From NCBI RefSeq assembly GCF_004745645.1, contig NZ_SRMB01000001.1:1984001-2048000 (forward strand): a DNA stretch of 64,000 bases, given 5' to 3'. The first letter of the stretch is position 1, and every line of letters starts with the position of its first letter. A program made the position numbers and the translations under genes. The DNA comes from Hymenobacter metallicola (GTDB taxonomy: Bacteria > Bacteroidota > Bacteroidia > Cytophagales > Hymenobacteraceae). Shown one piece after another: positions 25,096-34,164 of the stretch. The notes under the pieces are model-generated. The model was not told the DNA's origin. It saw nothing but the letters and a program-made list of their open reading frames with translations, and ran no database searches.

Positions 25096-27876
25096 ATGAG
25101 CTACCTCTACCGCACCTTTTTATTAGTGCTACTCGTTGTTTGCAGCCCGGCTTTGTACGGCCAGAACGCGCCGGCCGAGCAAACGATAAGTGGCTCGTTC
25201 ACCAACACGCCCCTGAGTCGTTTTATTGGGGAAATAGAAAGCAAAACCACCTACCGCTTCTACTTCGACCCGGCCACGATTGATAGTGTGCAGGTGAACC
25301 TGCAGCTCAACCAGACGCCCGTGCCCGCGGCCCTGGCCCAGGCGCTGGAAAAGACCAACCTGAAATTTGCCACCGATAATGCGCAGCGCGTCTACATTAC
25401 GCCGGGCAAACCCCTGTCGACGGAGCTGCCCACCGACTTTTTCAAAACCGACCAGGCCGAAACAGTAGCGACGGCCGAGGAAACGACTCCGACGGAGGCT
25501 ATAGAGGACAAAAACCGTTTCGCGAGTACGTCCGAGCTGAAGTTGTATAAGATCGGGGTCAACAAAGGCGCGGCGGGTAAGGCCAAAGCCACCCTGGCGG
25601 GCCACTTGCGCGACAATAAAACCGGGGAGCCCGTGGTGGGCGCCGCGCTGTTTATCGAGTCGCCGGCCATTGGCACCACCACCGACCAGTTTGGCTACTA
25701 TTCCCTGACCCTGCCCGTGGGCCGCCACGACATCAAGATTCGGGGCATCGGTATCAAGAACACCAAGCGCCAGGTGGCTTTGTATGAGGACGGCAAGCTG
25801 GAAATCGAAGTAGAAGAAGATATTACCCCGCTGCGGGAGGTAATCATTGAGGCCGAGAAGGACAAGAACGTGGCCGGCATGCAGATGGGCCTGGAGAAGC
25901 TCGACATCAAGACCATGCGGCAAGTGCCCAGCGCCTTCGGCGAAACCGACATTCTGCGGGTCGTCCTGACGCTGCCGGGCGTGAAGTCGGTGGGCGAAGG
26001 CAGCACGGGCCTCAACGTGCGCGGGGGCGCCGCCGACCAGAACCTGATTTTGTTTAACGACGCCATTATCTACAATCCGTCGCACCTATTCGGCTTCTTC
26101 TCGGCCTTCAATCCGGATATTCTGAAGGGCGTCGAGTTGTACAAAAGCGCCATTCCGGCCAAGTACGGCGGCCGGTTGTCGTCGGTGCTGGACATTACCA
26201 CCCGGGAAGGCAACAAGAAGAAACTCAGCGGCTCGGGCGGCATCGGGCCCCTGACCAGCCGCTTCACCCTGGAAGGCCCCATTCTGAAAGACCGGACCTC
26301 ATTTATTCTGGGCGGCCGCCTGAGCTATTCCGACTGGATTCTGCACCAGCTGCCGAGCAAAACCTACAAGCAAAGCTCGGCCTCGTTCTACGATTTCAAC
26401 CTCAACGTCAGCCACACCATCAACGACAAGAATACGCTGTATGCCATGGCGTATGTCAGCAATGACCGGTTTAAGCTCAGCACCGACACGGTGTATCGCT
26501 ACGCCAACCAAGCGGCCAGCCTGAAATGGAACCACATCTTCAGCAACAAGTTCTACGGCGTTTTGTCGGGGGCCTACAGCCGCTATGCCTACCAGGTATC
26601 GAGTGAGAAAAACCCCGTCAACGCCTCGGAGCTGCGGTATCAGATCAACCAATCGAGCCTGAAAGCCGACTTCAACTATTTCCTTAATAACAAGCACACG
26701 CTGGAGTTTGGGGCCAGCAGCATCCTCTACGGAATTGAGCCCGGCAGCCTGCGCCCCGTGGGCAACGAGTCGTTGATAAAACCCGATATTCTGGGCGACG
26801 AGCAAGGCCTGGAAAGCGCCCTGTATATCTCCGACCGAATCGACGTGACGCCGCGCTTCTCCGTGTCTTTGGGCCTGCGCTACTCGCTCTACAACTCCCT
26901 GGGGCCGAAGGAGGTGTATCAGTATATACCGAGCGTGTCCAAGACGGTGAATACCATCATCGACACCGTTTCCTACAAGCCCGGGCAAATCACCAAAACC
27001 TACCACGGCCCTGAGTACCGCGTGTCGTTGAAATATGCCTTGTCGGACAACTCCTCGGTGAAGGCCAGCTACAACCGCACCCGCCAGTACATTCACATGC
27101 TGTCGAACACGACCTCGATGTCGCCGACCGATATCTGGAAGCTGAGCGACACGCACATCCGCCCCCAAATCGGCGACCAGGTGGCCCTGGGCTACTACCG
27201 CAACTTCAAGTCCAATACCATTGAGACATCGGTAGAAGCGTATTACAAGGATATCAAGGACTTCGTGGACTACAAGAGCGGGGCCACCATTCTGCTCAAC
27301 CACCATATTGAAACCGATGTCGTAAACGCCCACGGCCACGCCTACGGGGTAGAGGTGATGGTGAAAAAACTGACGGGTAAGGTCAACGGCTGGGTGAGCT
27401 ACACCTACTCCCGCTCCCTGCTGCAGGTCAATTCGGGCACCACCTCCGACATGATTAACGGGGGCAAGTACTACCCCAGCAATTTTGACCGGCCCCACGA
27501 CTTCACCATGATTGGCAACTACCGGTTTAGCCGCCGCATCAGCTCTTCCCTGAACCTGACCTACAGCACCGGCCGCCCCATTACGCTGCCCCTAGCCAAG
27601 TACAACATTGGCAGCTCGACGCGCGTGTATTATTCGGAGCGCAATGCCTACCGCGTACCCGACTATTACCGGGCCGATCTGGCCTTCAACATCGAGGGCA
27701 ACCACAAGGTCAAGAAGCTGGCCCACGGCTCCTGGACGCTGGGCGTCTACAACCTGACGGGCCGCAAAAACCCTTTCTCCATCTATTTCAAGTCTGAGAA
27801 AGGCCGCATCAACGGCTACCAGCTTTCCATCTTCGGCCAGCCCATTCCGACGGTTACCTACAACTTCAAGTTTTAA
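25096..27876 (+). CDS. TonB-dependent outer-membrane receptor with STN domain
   Basis: 926 residues. Signal peptide at 1-22 (cut after ALYGQ). An STN domain (about 30-100, ISGSFTNTPLSRFIGEIESK) comes next; in FecA-type receptors it signals to an anti-sigma factor. Then a linker, a carboxypeptidase-regulatory-like beta-sandwich (about 165-245, GHLRDNKTGEPVVGAALFIE), a plug domain (about 265-390, GEGSTGLNVRGGAADQNLILFND), and a beta-barrel ending in aromatic TYNFKF. This is the SusC/FecA-like layout of Bacteroidetes. The substrate is unknown. No sigma factor or FecR-like gene is in the window, so any signalling partner lies elsewhere. Gene order with flanking secreted proteins suggests one uptake or surface complex. 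Confidence 0.92.
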   Translation: MSYLYRTFLLVLLVVCSPALYGQNAPAEQTISGSFTNTPLSRFIGEIESKTTYRFYFDPATIDSVQVNLQLNQTPVPAALAQALEKTNLKFATDNAQRVYITPGKPLSTELPTDFFKTDQAETVATAEETTPTEAIEDKNRFASTSELKLYKIGVNKGAAGKAKATLAGHLRDNKTGEPVVGAALFIESPAIGTTTDQFGYYSLTLPVGRHDIKIRGIGIKNTKRQVALYEDGKLEIEVEEDITPLREVIIEAEKDKNVAGMQMGLEKLDIKTMRQVPSAFGETDILRVVLTLPGVKSVGEGSTGLNVRGGAADQNLILFNDAIIYNPSHLFGFFSAFNPDILKGVELYKSAIPAKYGGRLSSVLDITTREGNKKKLSGSGGIGPLTSRFTLEGPILKDRTSFILGGRLSYSDWILHQLPSKTYKQSSASFYDFNLNVSHTINDKNTLYAMAYVSNDRFKLSTDTVYRYANQAASLKWNHIFSNKFYGVLSGAYSRYAYQVSSEKNPVNASELRYQINQSSLKADFNYFLNNKHTLEFGASSILYGIEPGSLRPVGNESLIKPDILGDEQGLESALYISDRIDVTPRFSVSLGLRYSLYNSLGPKEVYQYIPSVSKTVNTIIDTVSYKPGQITKTYHGPEYRVSLKYALSDNSSVKASYNRTRQYIHMLSNTTSMSPTDIWKLSDTHIRPQIGDQVALGYYRNFKSNTIETSVEAYYKDIKDFVDYKSGATILLNHHIETDVVNAHGHAYGVEVMVKKLTGKVNGWVSYTYSRSLLQVNSGTTSDMINGGKYYPSNFDRPHDFTMIGNYRFSRRISSSLNLTYSTGRPITLPLAKYNIGSSTRVYYSERNAYRVPDYYRADLAFNIEGNHKVKKLAHGSWTLGVYNLTGRKNPFSIYFKSEKGRINGYQLSIFGQPIPTVTYNFKF

Positions 27877-27993
27877 CCCGGCGGAGTGATGCGCATCCTG
27901 ACTAGTGTTGGTATCAGCATTTCGGCTCTTGTTGTGAGCGGCTGCATCACGCCCCTCCTCCGTTTACAACTACTTTCTCTGAATTACCTGACT

Positions 27994-30438
27994 ATGCAGC
28001 ATTTCCTTACTTATGGGCGGCAACACGGCTACTCTTGGGCGCTGGCACTTCTGCTCTGGGGTCTGCTCGGCCAGCCCGCAGCCGTGGCTCAGCAGACCGA
28101 CTCGCTGAGCAGCATCAACCGGCAGCTGAGCCAGTACCGGCAGCAGGCCCTGCAGGAAAAGCTGTACCTGCACCTGGACCGCTCCCTGTACGTGAGTGGG
28201 GAGCTGCTGTGGTTTAAGATTTACGCCCTCGACGGGGCTACCAACCGGCCGTTGCCGCTAAGCAAAATAGCCTACGTGGAAGTGCTGGATGCCCAGCAAA
28301 AGCCCGTGCTGCAAACCAAGGTGAGCCTACGGAACGCCACCGGGCAGGGCTCTTTGGCCCTGCCCAGCTCGGTAGCCTCGGGCAACTATACGGTGCGGGC
28401 CTATACCAGCTGGATGAAGAACTTCAGCCCCGATTTCTACTTCACCAGTCCGGTCACCATTCTCAATACCTTCACCACGGCCGGACTACGCACCAGCAAG
28501 GACTCGGCCCGCTACGACGTGCAGTTTTTCCCGGAAGGCGGCAACCTCGTGAAAGGGCTCAGCAGCACGGTAGCCTTCAAGATAACCGACAGCGCCGGCC
28601 GCAGCCTCGAGGCGCAGGGCGTCGTGCTCGACCCGCAAAACAAAGTGGTAGCCCGCTTTAAAACCCTGCGCTTCGGCATGGGCCGCTTCACGCTGCTGCC
28701 TCAGCAAATCGGTGCGGCCTATACAGCCGTAGTCAGCCTGCCCGGCAAGCCCACCCTTAGCCGCAGGCTACCGGCCGTGTTCGAGCAGGGCTACGTGATG
28801 CAGCTCCAGGAAACTGCCGCCGACCAACTCCAGCTGACGGTGCAGAGCACGGCCGCTGCCGGTGGTAGCGGAACGACTATTTATCTGCTGGGCCACGCCC
28901 GCCAGCAGGTGGCCGTTTCGGCCAGGGCGGTGGTGCAGGATGGCAAGGCTGTGTTCATAGTTCGGAAGCCGGAGTTGGCCGCGGGCATCACGCACTTTAC
29001 CATCTTCAATGAGCGGAAGCAGCCGTTGTGCGAAAGACTGTATTTCAAGCGGCCAACCGAGCAGCTCCGCCTCCAGGTCGCGACGGACAAACCCGCCTAT
29101 GGCACCCGGGAAAAAGTAGGCCTGCGCCTTGCCACCGAGGCTGCCGCCGGGTCCGCCAACCTCTCTCTGGCCGTGTACCGCCTCGATTCGCTGGCGGGCC
29201 CCACGGCCCCGGCCTCCCTGCTGAGCTACGCCTGGCTTACTTCCGATTTGCGCGGCACCGTCGAAAACCCGGACTACTACTTCACCGCCCCCGACACTAG
29301 CCGGGACGTGCGCCAGGCCACCGACAACCTGATGCTGACCCACGGCTGGACCCGTTTCCGCTGGACGGAGGTGCTGACCAACCAGCCCCGCCAATTCGAG
29401 TTTCTGCCCGAACTCAACGGCCACCTCGTGCGTGGGGTCGTCACGAACCGCCTGACGCGGGCCCCGGCCAAGGATGTTGCGGCATACCTGGCCTCGCCCA
29501 GCCGCCGGATTCAGCTCTACAACTCGGTCAGCAAGGCCGACGGCACCATTCAGTTTGAAACCAAGGACTTGCTGGGCCTCAAGGAAATCGTGGTTCAAAC
29601 CAACGCCCAACAGGACAGCTCCCATCGGATAGAAATTTTTGACCCTTTCTCGCTCAAATATGCTGAGTCGCGCCCGGTCCCAGTGGGGTTGCCGGCCCGC
29701 CTAGCCGAGGCCGTACGGCAGCGCCACGTGGGGGTGCAGGCCCAAAACACGTTCTTCCGCAAAAACCTGGCGACGTACGCCCCGGTAGCGACCGACAGTG
29801 TGCCATTCTACGGAGCCCCGAGCGAAAAATTCCGGCTCGATGACTACACCCGCTTCCGGGTGATGGAGGAAGTAATGCGCGAATACGTGCCCGGGGTGCA
29901 GGTGCGGCTGCGTAAGGGCAAATTCTATTTCCAGGTACACGACGACCCGCACGGGGTTATCTTCGACGAGGACCCGCTGGTCCTGCTCGACGGCGTCCCC
30001 GTGTTCAACACCAACAAAATCATGCAGATGGATCCGCTGCGGATTCAGAAGCTGGAGGTGGTCCGCAGCCGCTACCTCCAGGGCAACCTGCTCTACCACG
30101 GCGTGGTGAGCTATACCACGTATAAAGGCGACCTGGCCGGCTTCGTGCTCGACCCGCACGCCCTGGTGCAGGAATACGAGGGGGTGCAGCAGCAGCGCGA
30201 ATTTTATGCCCCGCAGTACGAAACCGCCCAGGATAAGCAAAGCCGGCTGCCCGATTACCGCAGCTTGCTGTACTGGAATCCGCAGCTTGCCCTCGGTGGC
30301 AAGGAAGCCTTGGAAAAGCAGCTCAGCTTCTTCACCTCCGACCAGGTGGGCCGCTACCTGATTATGGTTCAGGGCCTGTCGGCTACGGGCCTGGCCGGCA
30401 GCAGCAGCCTGGTAGTAGAAGTAAAGCCGGCTCTATAA
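27994..30438 (+). CDS. MG2-type secreted protein with TonB-plug-like end
   Basis: 814 residues. Signal peptide from MQHFLTYGRQ to AVAQQ. The N-terminal segment EKLYLHLDRSLYVSGELLWF with YVEVLDAQQKPVLQTKV is an alpha-2-macroglobulin MG2-like domain. Several further beta-sandwich repeats follow (about 150-560), and the C-terminal region (about 650-760) contains VLLDGVPVFNTNKIMQMDP, which resembles the core of a TonB plug without a barrel. Bacteroidetes place such proteins next to TonB receptors. An in-frame start 36 codons upstream (27886, or ATG 27889) encodes a lipobox-like SGC, but the second ATG gives a standard signal peptide and family start; see rejected items. Ends 43 bases before a shared terminator. 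Confidence 0.8.
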   Translation: MQHFLTYGRQHGYSWALALLLWGLLGQPAAVAQQTDSLSSINRQLSQYRQQALQEKLYLHLDRSLYVSGELLWFKIYALDGATNRPLPLSKIAYVEVLDAQQKPVLQTKVSLRNATGQGSLALPSSVASGNYTVRAYTSWMKNFSPDFYFTSPVTILNTFTTAGLRTSKDSARYDVQFFPEGGNLVKGLSSTVAFKITDSAGRSLEAQGVVLDPQNKVVARFKTLRFGMGRFTLLPQQIGAAYTAVVSLPGKPTLSRRLPAVFEQGYVMQLQETAADQLQLTVQSTAAAGGSGTTIYLLGHARQQVAVSARAVVQDGKAVFIVRKPELAAGITHFTIFNERKQPLCERLYFKRPTEQLRLQVATDKPAYGTREKVGLRLATEAAAGSANLSLAVYRLDSLAGPTAPASLLSYAWLTSDLRGTVENPDYYFTAPDTSRDVRQATDNLMLTHGWTRFRWTEVLTNQPRQFEFLPELNGHLVRGVVTNRLTRAPAKDVAAYLASPSRRIQLYNSVSKADGTIQFETKDLLGLKEIVVQTNAQQDSSHRIEIFDPFSLKYAESRPVPVGLPARLAEAVRQRHVGVQAQNTFFRKNLATYAPVATDSVPFYGAPSEKFRLDDYTRFRVMEEVMREYVPGVQVRLRKGKFYFQVHDDPHGVIFDEDPLVLLDGVPVFNTNKIMQMDPLRIQKLEVVRSRYLQGNLLYHGVVSYTTYKGDLAGFVLDPHALVQEYEGVQQQREFYAPQYETAQDKQSRLPDYRSLLYWNPQLALGGKEALEKQLSFFTSDQVGRYLIMVQGLSATGLAGSSSLVVEVKPAL

Positions 30439-30480
30439 CAGTACCCACAGGCTGCACTGACGCTCTGCCGCCCAGCCCAA

Positions 30481-30519
30481 ACAAAAGCCCCGGTACCTCT
30501 TCTGGCGCCGGGGCTTTGT
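30481..30519. terminator. Bidirectional terminator
   Basis: Inverted repeat around AAAGCCCCGG / CCGGGGCTTT between the converging MG2 and polyprenyl synthase genes. Confidence 0.78.
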
Positions 30520-30562
30520 GCTTGTAGTCTATCCAAGCGGCGGCCAGGAACTCTGGGGGTCG

Positions 30563-31543
30563 TTACTTCTCTCGCTCGATGGTATAGTTAATGAGCTGCT
30601 CCAAGGAGGTACGGGAGGCCGACTCGGGAAAGCTGTGCAGAATAGCCAAGGCCTCGTCGCGGTAGCGCTTCATCACCGTAATAGCGTAGTCGAGGCCCCC
30701 GGACTCCTTCACGAAGTCGATAACCGCCTGCACCCGGTCGCGCCGGCCCTCGTTGTTTTTCACGTTGAAGATTACCCGCCGTTTGGTCAGCCAGCTGGCC
30801 TGTTGCAGGGCGTAGATCAGCGGCAGCGTCATCTTTTTCTCCTTGATGTCGATGCCCACGGGCTTGCCGATTTCGTCGGTCCCGAAGTCGAACAGGTCGT
30901 CTTTGATCTGGAACGCCATGCCTACTTTTTCCCCAAACAGCCGGGCCCGCTCCACCGTAGCTTTGTCGGCCCCGGCGGAGGCGGCGCCCACCGCGCAGCA
31001 AGAGGCAATCAGAGAAGCTGTTTTCTGGCGAATGATGTCGAAGTAAATATCTTCGGTGATGTCGAGGCGGCGGGCCTTTTCAATTTGCAGCAGCTCGCCT
31101 TCGCTGAGTTCACGCACCGCATTGTTCACGATTTTGAGCAGGTCGAAATCGTCGTTTTCCAGGGCCAGGGCCATGCCCCGCGACAACAGGTAGTCGCCTA
31201 CCAGCACGGCTATCTTGTTTTTCCACAGGGCATTGATGGAGAAGAAGCCGCGGCGGTAGTTGCTTTCGTCTACCACATCGTCGTGCACCAACGTAGCCGT
31301 GTGCAGGAGCTCAATGAGGGCCGCACCCCGGAAAGTAGCCTCGGGCAGCGGGTCGCCCCCGCTAATTTTAGCCGTGAAGAACACAAACATGGGCCGGATC
31401 TGCTTGCCCTTGCGCTTCACGATGTAGCCCATGATTTTATCGAGCAGCAGCACGTTGGTTTGCATGGAAGCGCGGAATTTGCGTTCAAATTCCTCCATTT
31501 CGGCCGCAATGGGGGCCTGTATGACATCCAGGGTACTTTTCAT
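30563..31543 (-). CDS. Polyprenyl diphosphate synthase
   Basis: 326 residues, trans-isoprenyl diphosphate synthase. It joins isopentenyl diphosphate units to an allylic primer to make a long-chain polyprenyl diphosphate, probably the menaquinone side chain. Both aspartate-rich motifs are present: DDVVD (88-92) and DDLFD (215-219), each chelating magnesium, and the KGKQIRPMFV segment binds substrate. Long-chain type is inferred from the small residues before the first motif. The ATG at 31543 is preferred; an upstream start at 31603 adds a Leu/Ser/Cys-rich leader. Named ispB or hepT-like in other species, but the chain length cannot be read here. Single gene, divergent from the alpha/beta hydrolase. 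Confidence 0.9.
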   Translation of the reverse strand: MKSTLDVIQAPIAAEMEEFERKFRASMQTNVLLLDKIMGYIVKRKGKQIRPMFVFFTAKISGGDPLPEATFRGAALIELLHTATLVHDDVVDESNYRRGFFSINALWKNKIAVLVGDYLLSRGMALALENDDFDLLKIVNNAVRELSEGELLQIEKARRLDITEDIYFDIIRQKTASLIASCCAVGAASAGADKATVERARLFGEKVGMAFQIKDDLFDFGTDEIGKPVGIDIKEKKMTLPLIYALQQASWLTKRRVIFNVKNNEGRRDRVQAVIDFVKESGGLDYAITVMKRYRDEALAILHSFPESASRTSLEQLINYTIEREK

Positions 31544-31704
31544 GCAAGGGCTTGAGCAACTCAAAGCGGCCAAAAGCCGCAGCAGCAGCTCAAAGCGCTG
31601 CAATGATACGGGGCGGCACGGCGGTTTCCTAACTAATAGCCGGGCCTAAGAGTTTTTGCCCCTACTTTAGGCCCGCTTTGTCTTTTGTCTAGCCCGCTAC
31701 GCCC

Positions 31705-32577
31705 ATGTCTGCCGCCGCCTTACCCATTACGGTTGAGTTTCTGCTCACCTCTGCCCGTCACGCCCGGCCCTTTGCGGCCGACGTCCGTTTTCAGCCCGAT
31801 GGACGGCCCAAGCCCGTGGTGGTATTCGTGCACGGCTTCAAAGGCTTCAAGGACTGGGGCCATTTCAACGTGCTGGCCGACTACTTCGCGGCCCACGGCT
31901 TCGCGTTTGTGAAGCTTAACATGTCGCACAACGGCCTCGTGCTCGGGGGCACCGGCGACCTGGAAGATCTGGAGGCCTTTGGCCGGAATAACTTCACGCT
32001 GGAACTCGACGACCTGGGAAGCCTGCTCGACTACCTGACCACGGCGGCCTCTTCGGTGCTGCCCGCCGCCGAGGTCGACTTCCAGCGAATATACCTGGTA
32101 GGCCACAGCCGGGGCGGTGGCGTGGCGATGCTCAAGGCGGCTGAAGATGCGCGGATACGGGCCGTAGCCGCCTGGGCCCCCATCAACAATGTGAATCCAC
32201 GCTGGTCCGACACCGTGATGCAGCAGTGGAAACAGGACGGGGTGCAGTACATCGACAACGCGCGCACCAAGCAGCGCATGCCCCTGTACTACCAGCTGGT
32301 GGAAGACTTTGAAGCCAATCAAACCCGCCTGGATATTCCCGGCAACGTGCGCGAAAAGCTGCGGCAGCCTCTGCTGATTCTGCACGGCGACCAGGACGAA
32401 ACCCTACCCGTGCAGATGGCCCACGACCTGAAAAGCTGGAAGCCCGACGCCGAGCTGGTCATTGTGCCCGGGGCAGGCCATATGTTCGGGGGCAAGCACC
32501 CCTGGGACGAGGATACGCTACCGGAATTGACCCAGCACATTGCCGACCGAACCATTGCTTTTTTTCGGGCGCACTGA
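31705..32577 (+). CDS. Alpha/beta hydrolase
   Basis: 290 residues. Serine hydrolase fold: VVVFVHGFKGFKDWG oxyanion loop (about 38-52), nucleophile elbow GHSRGGG with S135, acid in LHGDQDETLPV, and histidine in VPGAGHMFGG. No signal peptide, so cytoplasmic. Substrate unknown; the family includes dienelactone hydrolase-like and acyl esterases. Its TGA stop overlaps the ATG of folK by one base, so the two genes are translationally coupled, though a metabolic link is not evident. Confidence 0.9.
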   Translation: MSAAALPITVEFLLTSARHARPFAADVRFQPDGRPKPVVVFVHGFKGFKDWGHFNVLADYFAAHGFAFVKLNMSHNGLVLGGTGDLEDLEAFGRNNFTLELDDLGSLLDYLTTAASSVLPAAEVDFQRIYLVGHSRGGGVAMLKAAEDARIRAVAAWAPINNVNPRWSDTVMQQWKQDGVQYIDNARTKQRMPLYYQLVEDFEANQTRLDIPGNVREKLRQPLLILHGDQDETLPVQMAHDLKSWKPDAELVIVPGAGHMFGGKHPWDEDTLPELTQHIADRTIAFFRAH

Positions 32578-33062
32578 TGGGTTCCGCGTATCTGCTACTC
32601 GGTAGCAACCTGGGGGAACGGGAGGCTATTCTGCAAGATGCCGTGGCCGAGCTGGGTAAGCTGGCGGGCTCCGTGGTGGCCGTATCGGGCCTGTACGAAA
32701 CCGCGGCCTGGGGTGTGGAAGACCAGCCGGCCTTTCTCAACCAGGCGGTACGGCTGGCCACTCACCTCCCTCCTACCGATGTATTGGCGGCCTGCCAGCA
32801 CGTAGAGCAACTAGCTGGCCGGGAGCGGCTCATCCGCTGGGGAGCCCGCACCCTGGACGTGGACATCCTGCTTTACGAAAATCTTGTATTGAACTTGCCG
32901 CAGCTGCAAGTGCCGCACCCGCGGCTGCCGGAACGGCGCTTTGCCCTGGTGCCGCTGGCCGAAATTGCGGCCGAGGTGGTACACCCCGGCTTGAGCAAAA
33001 CGGTGGCCGAACTGCTGTTGGTTTGTCCGGATAAGCTGGCTGTACGCAAGCTGAAAGGGTAA
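32577..33062 (+). CDS. folK: 2-amino-4-hydroxy-6-hydroxymethyldihydropteridine diphosphokinase (FolK)
   Basis: 161 residues. Transfers diphosphate from ATP to the pterin, a step of folate synthesis before dihydropteroate synthase. Motifs: LLGSNLGEREAIL at the start, YETAAWGVEDQPAFLNQAV, and RWGARTLDVDILLYEN with the metal-binding DVD pair, then PHPRLPERRFALVPL. Length is normal. Overlaps the upstream hydrolase stop by one base and is followed by a terminator. Confidence 0.96.
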   Translation: MGSAYLLLGSNLGEREAILQDAVAELGKLAGSVVAVSGLYETAAWGVEDQPAFLNQAVRLATHLPPTDVLAACQHVEQLAGRERLIRWGARTLDVDILLYENLVLNLPQLQVPHPRLPERRFALVPLAEIAAEVVHPGLSKTVAELLLVCPDKLAVRKLKG

Positions 33063-33107
33063 GCGCCCTTCGACTATAAACTACAGGCGTCAAGCCATTA
33101 GTAATGA

Positions 33108-33144
33108 CAAAGCGCCCTGGTAAAAACGTTACCAGGGCGCTTTG
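33108..33144. terminator. Bidirectional terminator between folK and fabD
   Basis: Perfect 16-bp stem (CAAAGCGCCCTGGTAA and its complement) with a 5-base loop. No strong T run, but it lies exactly between convergent gene ends. Confidence 0.75.
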
Positions 33145-33158
33145 CGGGTAGTGACAGG

Positions 33159-34046
33159 TTATACGGCGGCCGGGCTTCCGGCCGCTTCGGGCGCTATTTT
33201 CTTCACCAGCCCCAGCAAAACCTTACCGGGCCCGCACTCCACAAACTCCGTCGCCCCATCGGCTACCATCCGCTGCACACTTTGCGTCCAGCGCACCGGG
33301 GCCGTCAACTGGCGCACCAGGTTCTGGCGAATTTCGTCCGGGTCGCGGTGCGGGGCTGCATCTACGTTCTGATACACGGCGCAGCTACCGGCCGCAAACT
33401 GGGTCCGCTCAATAGCTTGGGCCAAGGCGGCTTCGGCCGACTGCATCAGGGGCGAATGGAAGGCACCGCCTACGGGCAGTGGCAAGGCCCGCTTGGCCCC
33501 GGCGGCTTTCAGCTGCTCACAGGCCAACTCAATACCGCGCTGGGAACCGGAAATAACGAGCTGGCCGGGGCAGTTGAAGTTGGCCGCCACTACCACGTTA
33601 CCAGCCTGGGTGATTTCCTGACAGATACGCACGGTTGTCTCGTCGTCGAGGCCAAGAATAGCAGCCATCGTGCCGGGCTGTTCCTGGCAGGCGGCCTGCA
33701 TGGCCTGGGCGCGTTGGGCCACCAGCTGCAAGGCATCTTCAAACTTGAGCACTTTGGCGGCCACCAGGGCCGAAAATTCCCCCAAAGAGTGGCCAGCTAC
33801 CATATCGGGCCGCAAATCGGGCAACACGGTGGCTAGGGCCACGGAGTGCAGGAAAATAGCGGGCTGGGTAACGTTGGTCTGGCGCAGGTCTTCCTCTGTG
33901 CCGGAAAACATAACGTCGGTCAGGCGGAAGCCCAGAATTTCATTGGCGTGGTCCATGAGCTGGCGGGCGGCGGGCTGCTGCTCATACAAGTCGCGGCCCA
34001 TACCCGTAAACTGGCTGCCCTGACCCGGGAAAATAACTGCTTTCAT
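33159..34046 (-). CDS. fabD: Malonyl-CoA:ACP transacylase (FabD)
   Basis: 295 residues from MKAVIFPGQGSQF. Loads malonyl groups onto acyl carrier protein for fatty-acid synthesis. Catalytic serine S87 in VAGHSLGE, the active-site arginine expected near AQRAQAMQ, and histidine in GGAFHSPLM. N-terminal FPGQGSQ oxyanion motif. The frame extends to 34127 but the upstream part lacks family similarity. Single gene, convergent with folK; upstream lies the terminator of the large sorting-domain protein. Confidence 0.96.
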   Translation of the reverse strand: MKAVIFPGQGSQFTGMGRDLYEQQPAARQLMDHANEILGFRLTDVMFSGTEEDLRQTNVTQPAIFLHSVALATVLPDLRPDMVAGHSLGEFSALVAAKVLKFEDALQLVAQRAQAMQAACQEQPGTMAAILGLDDETTVRICQEITQAGNVVVAANFNCPGQLVISGSQRGIELACEQLKAAGAKRALPLPVGGAFHSPLMQSAEAALAQAIERTQFAAGSCAVYQNVDAAPHRDPDEIRQNLVRQLTAPVRWTQSVQRMVADGATEFVECGPGKVLLGLVKKIAPEAAGSPAAV

Positions 34047-34113
34047 ACAAGGAAAGTAAAAGCGGGAAACAAGTAGAGAGGTGGTTTTCGGGCGGCAAGA
34101 TACAGGAATAAAA

Positions 34114-34143
34114 AAACCCGCTTTCAAGCTTGAAAGCGGGTTT
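34114..34143 (-). terminator. Terminator of the type IX-secreted protein gene
   Basis: Perfect 30-base palindrome (half AAACCCGCTTTCAAG) followed on the minus strand by TTTTTTT, 21 bases after the stop codon. Confidence 0.88.
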
Positions 34144-34164
34144 CCCTCCGAATGCCTGCGTAGG

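Noticed and set aside
27886..27993. Earlier start for the MG2 protein, giving a lipobox (VVSGC)
   Set aside because: It would place a second full signal peptide inside the protein. The ATG at 27994 gives a normal signal peptide followed by the family start.
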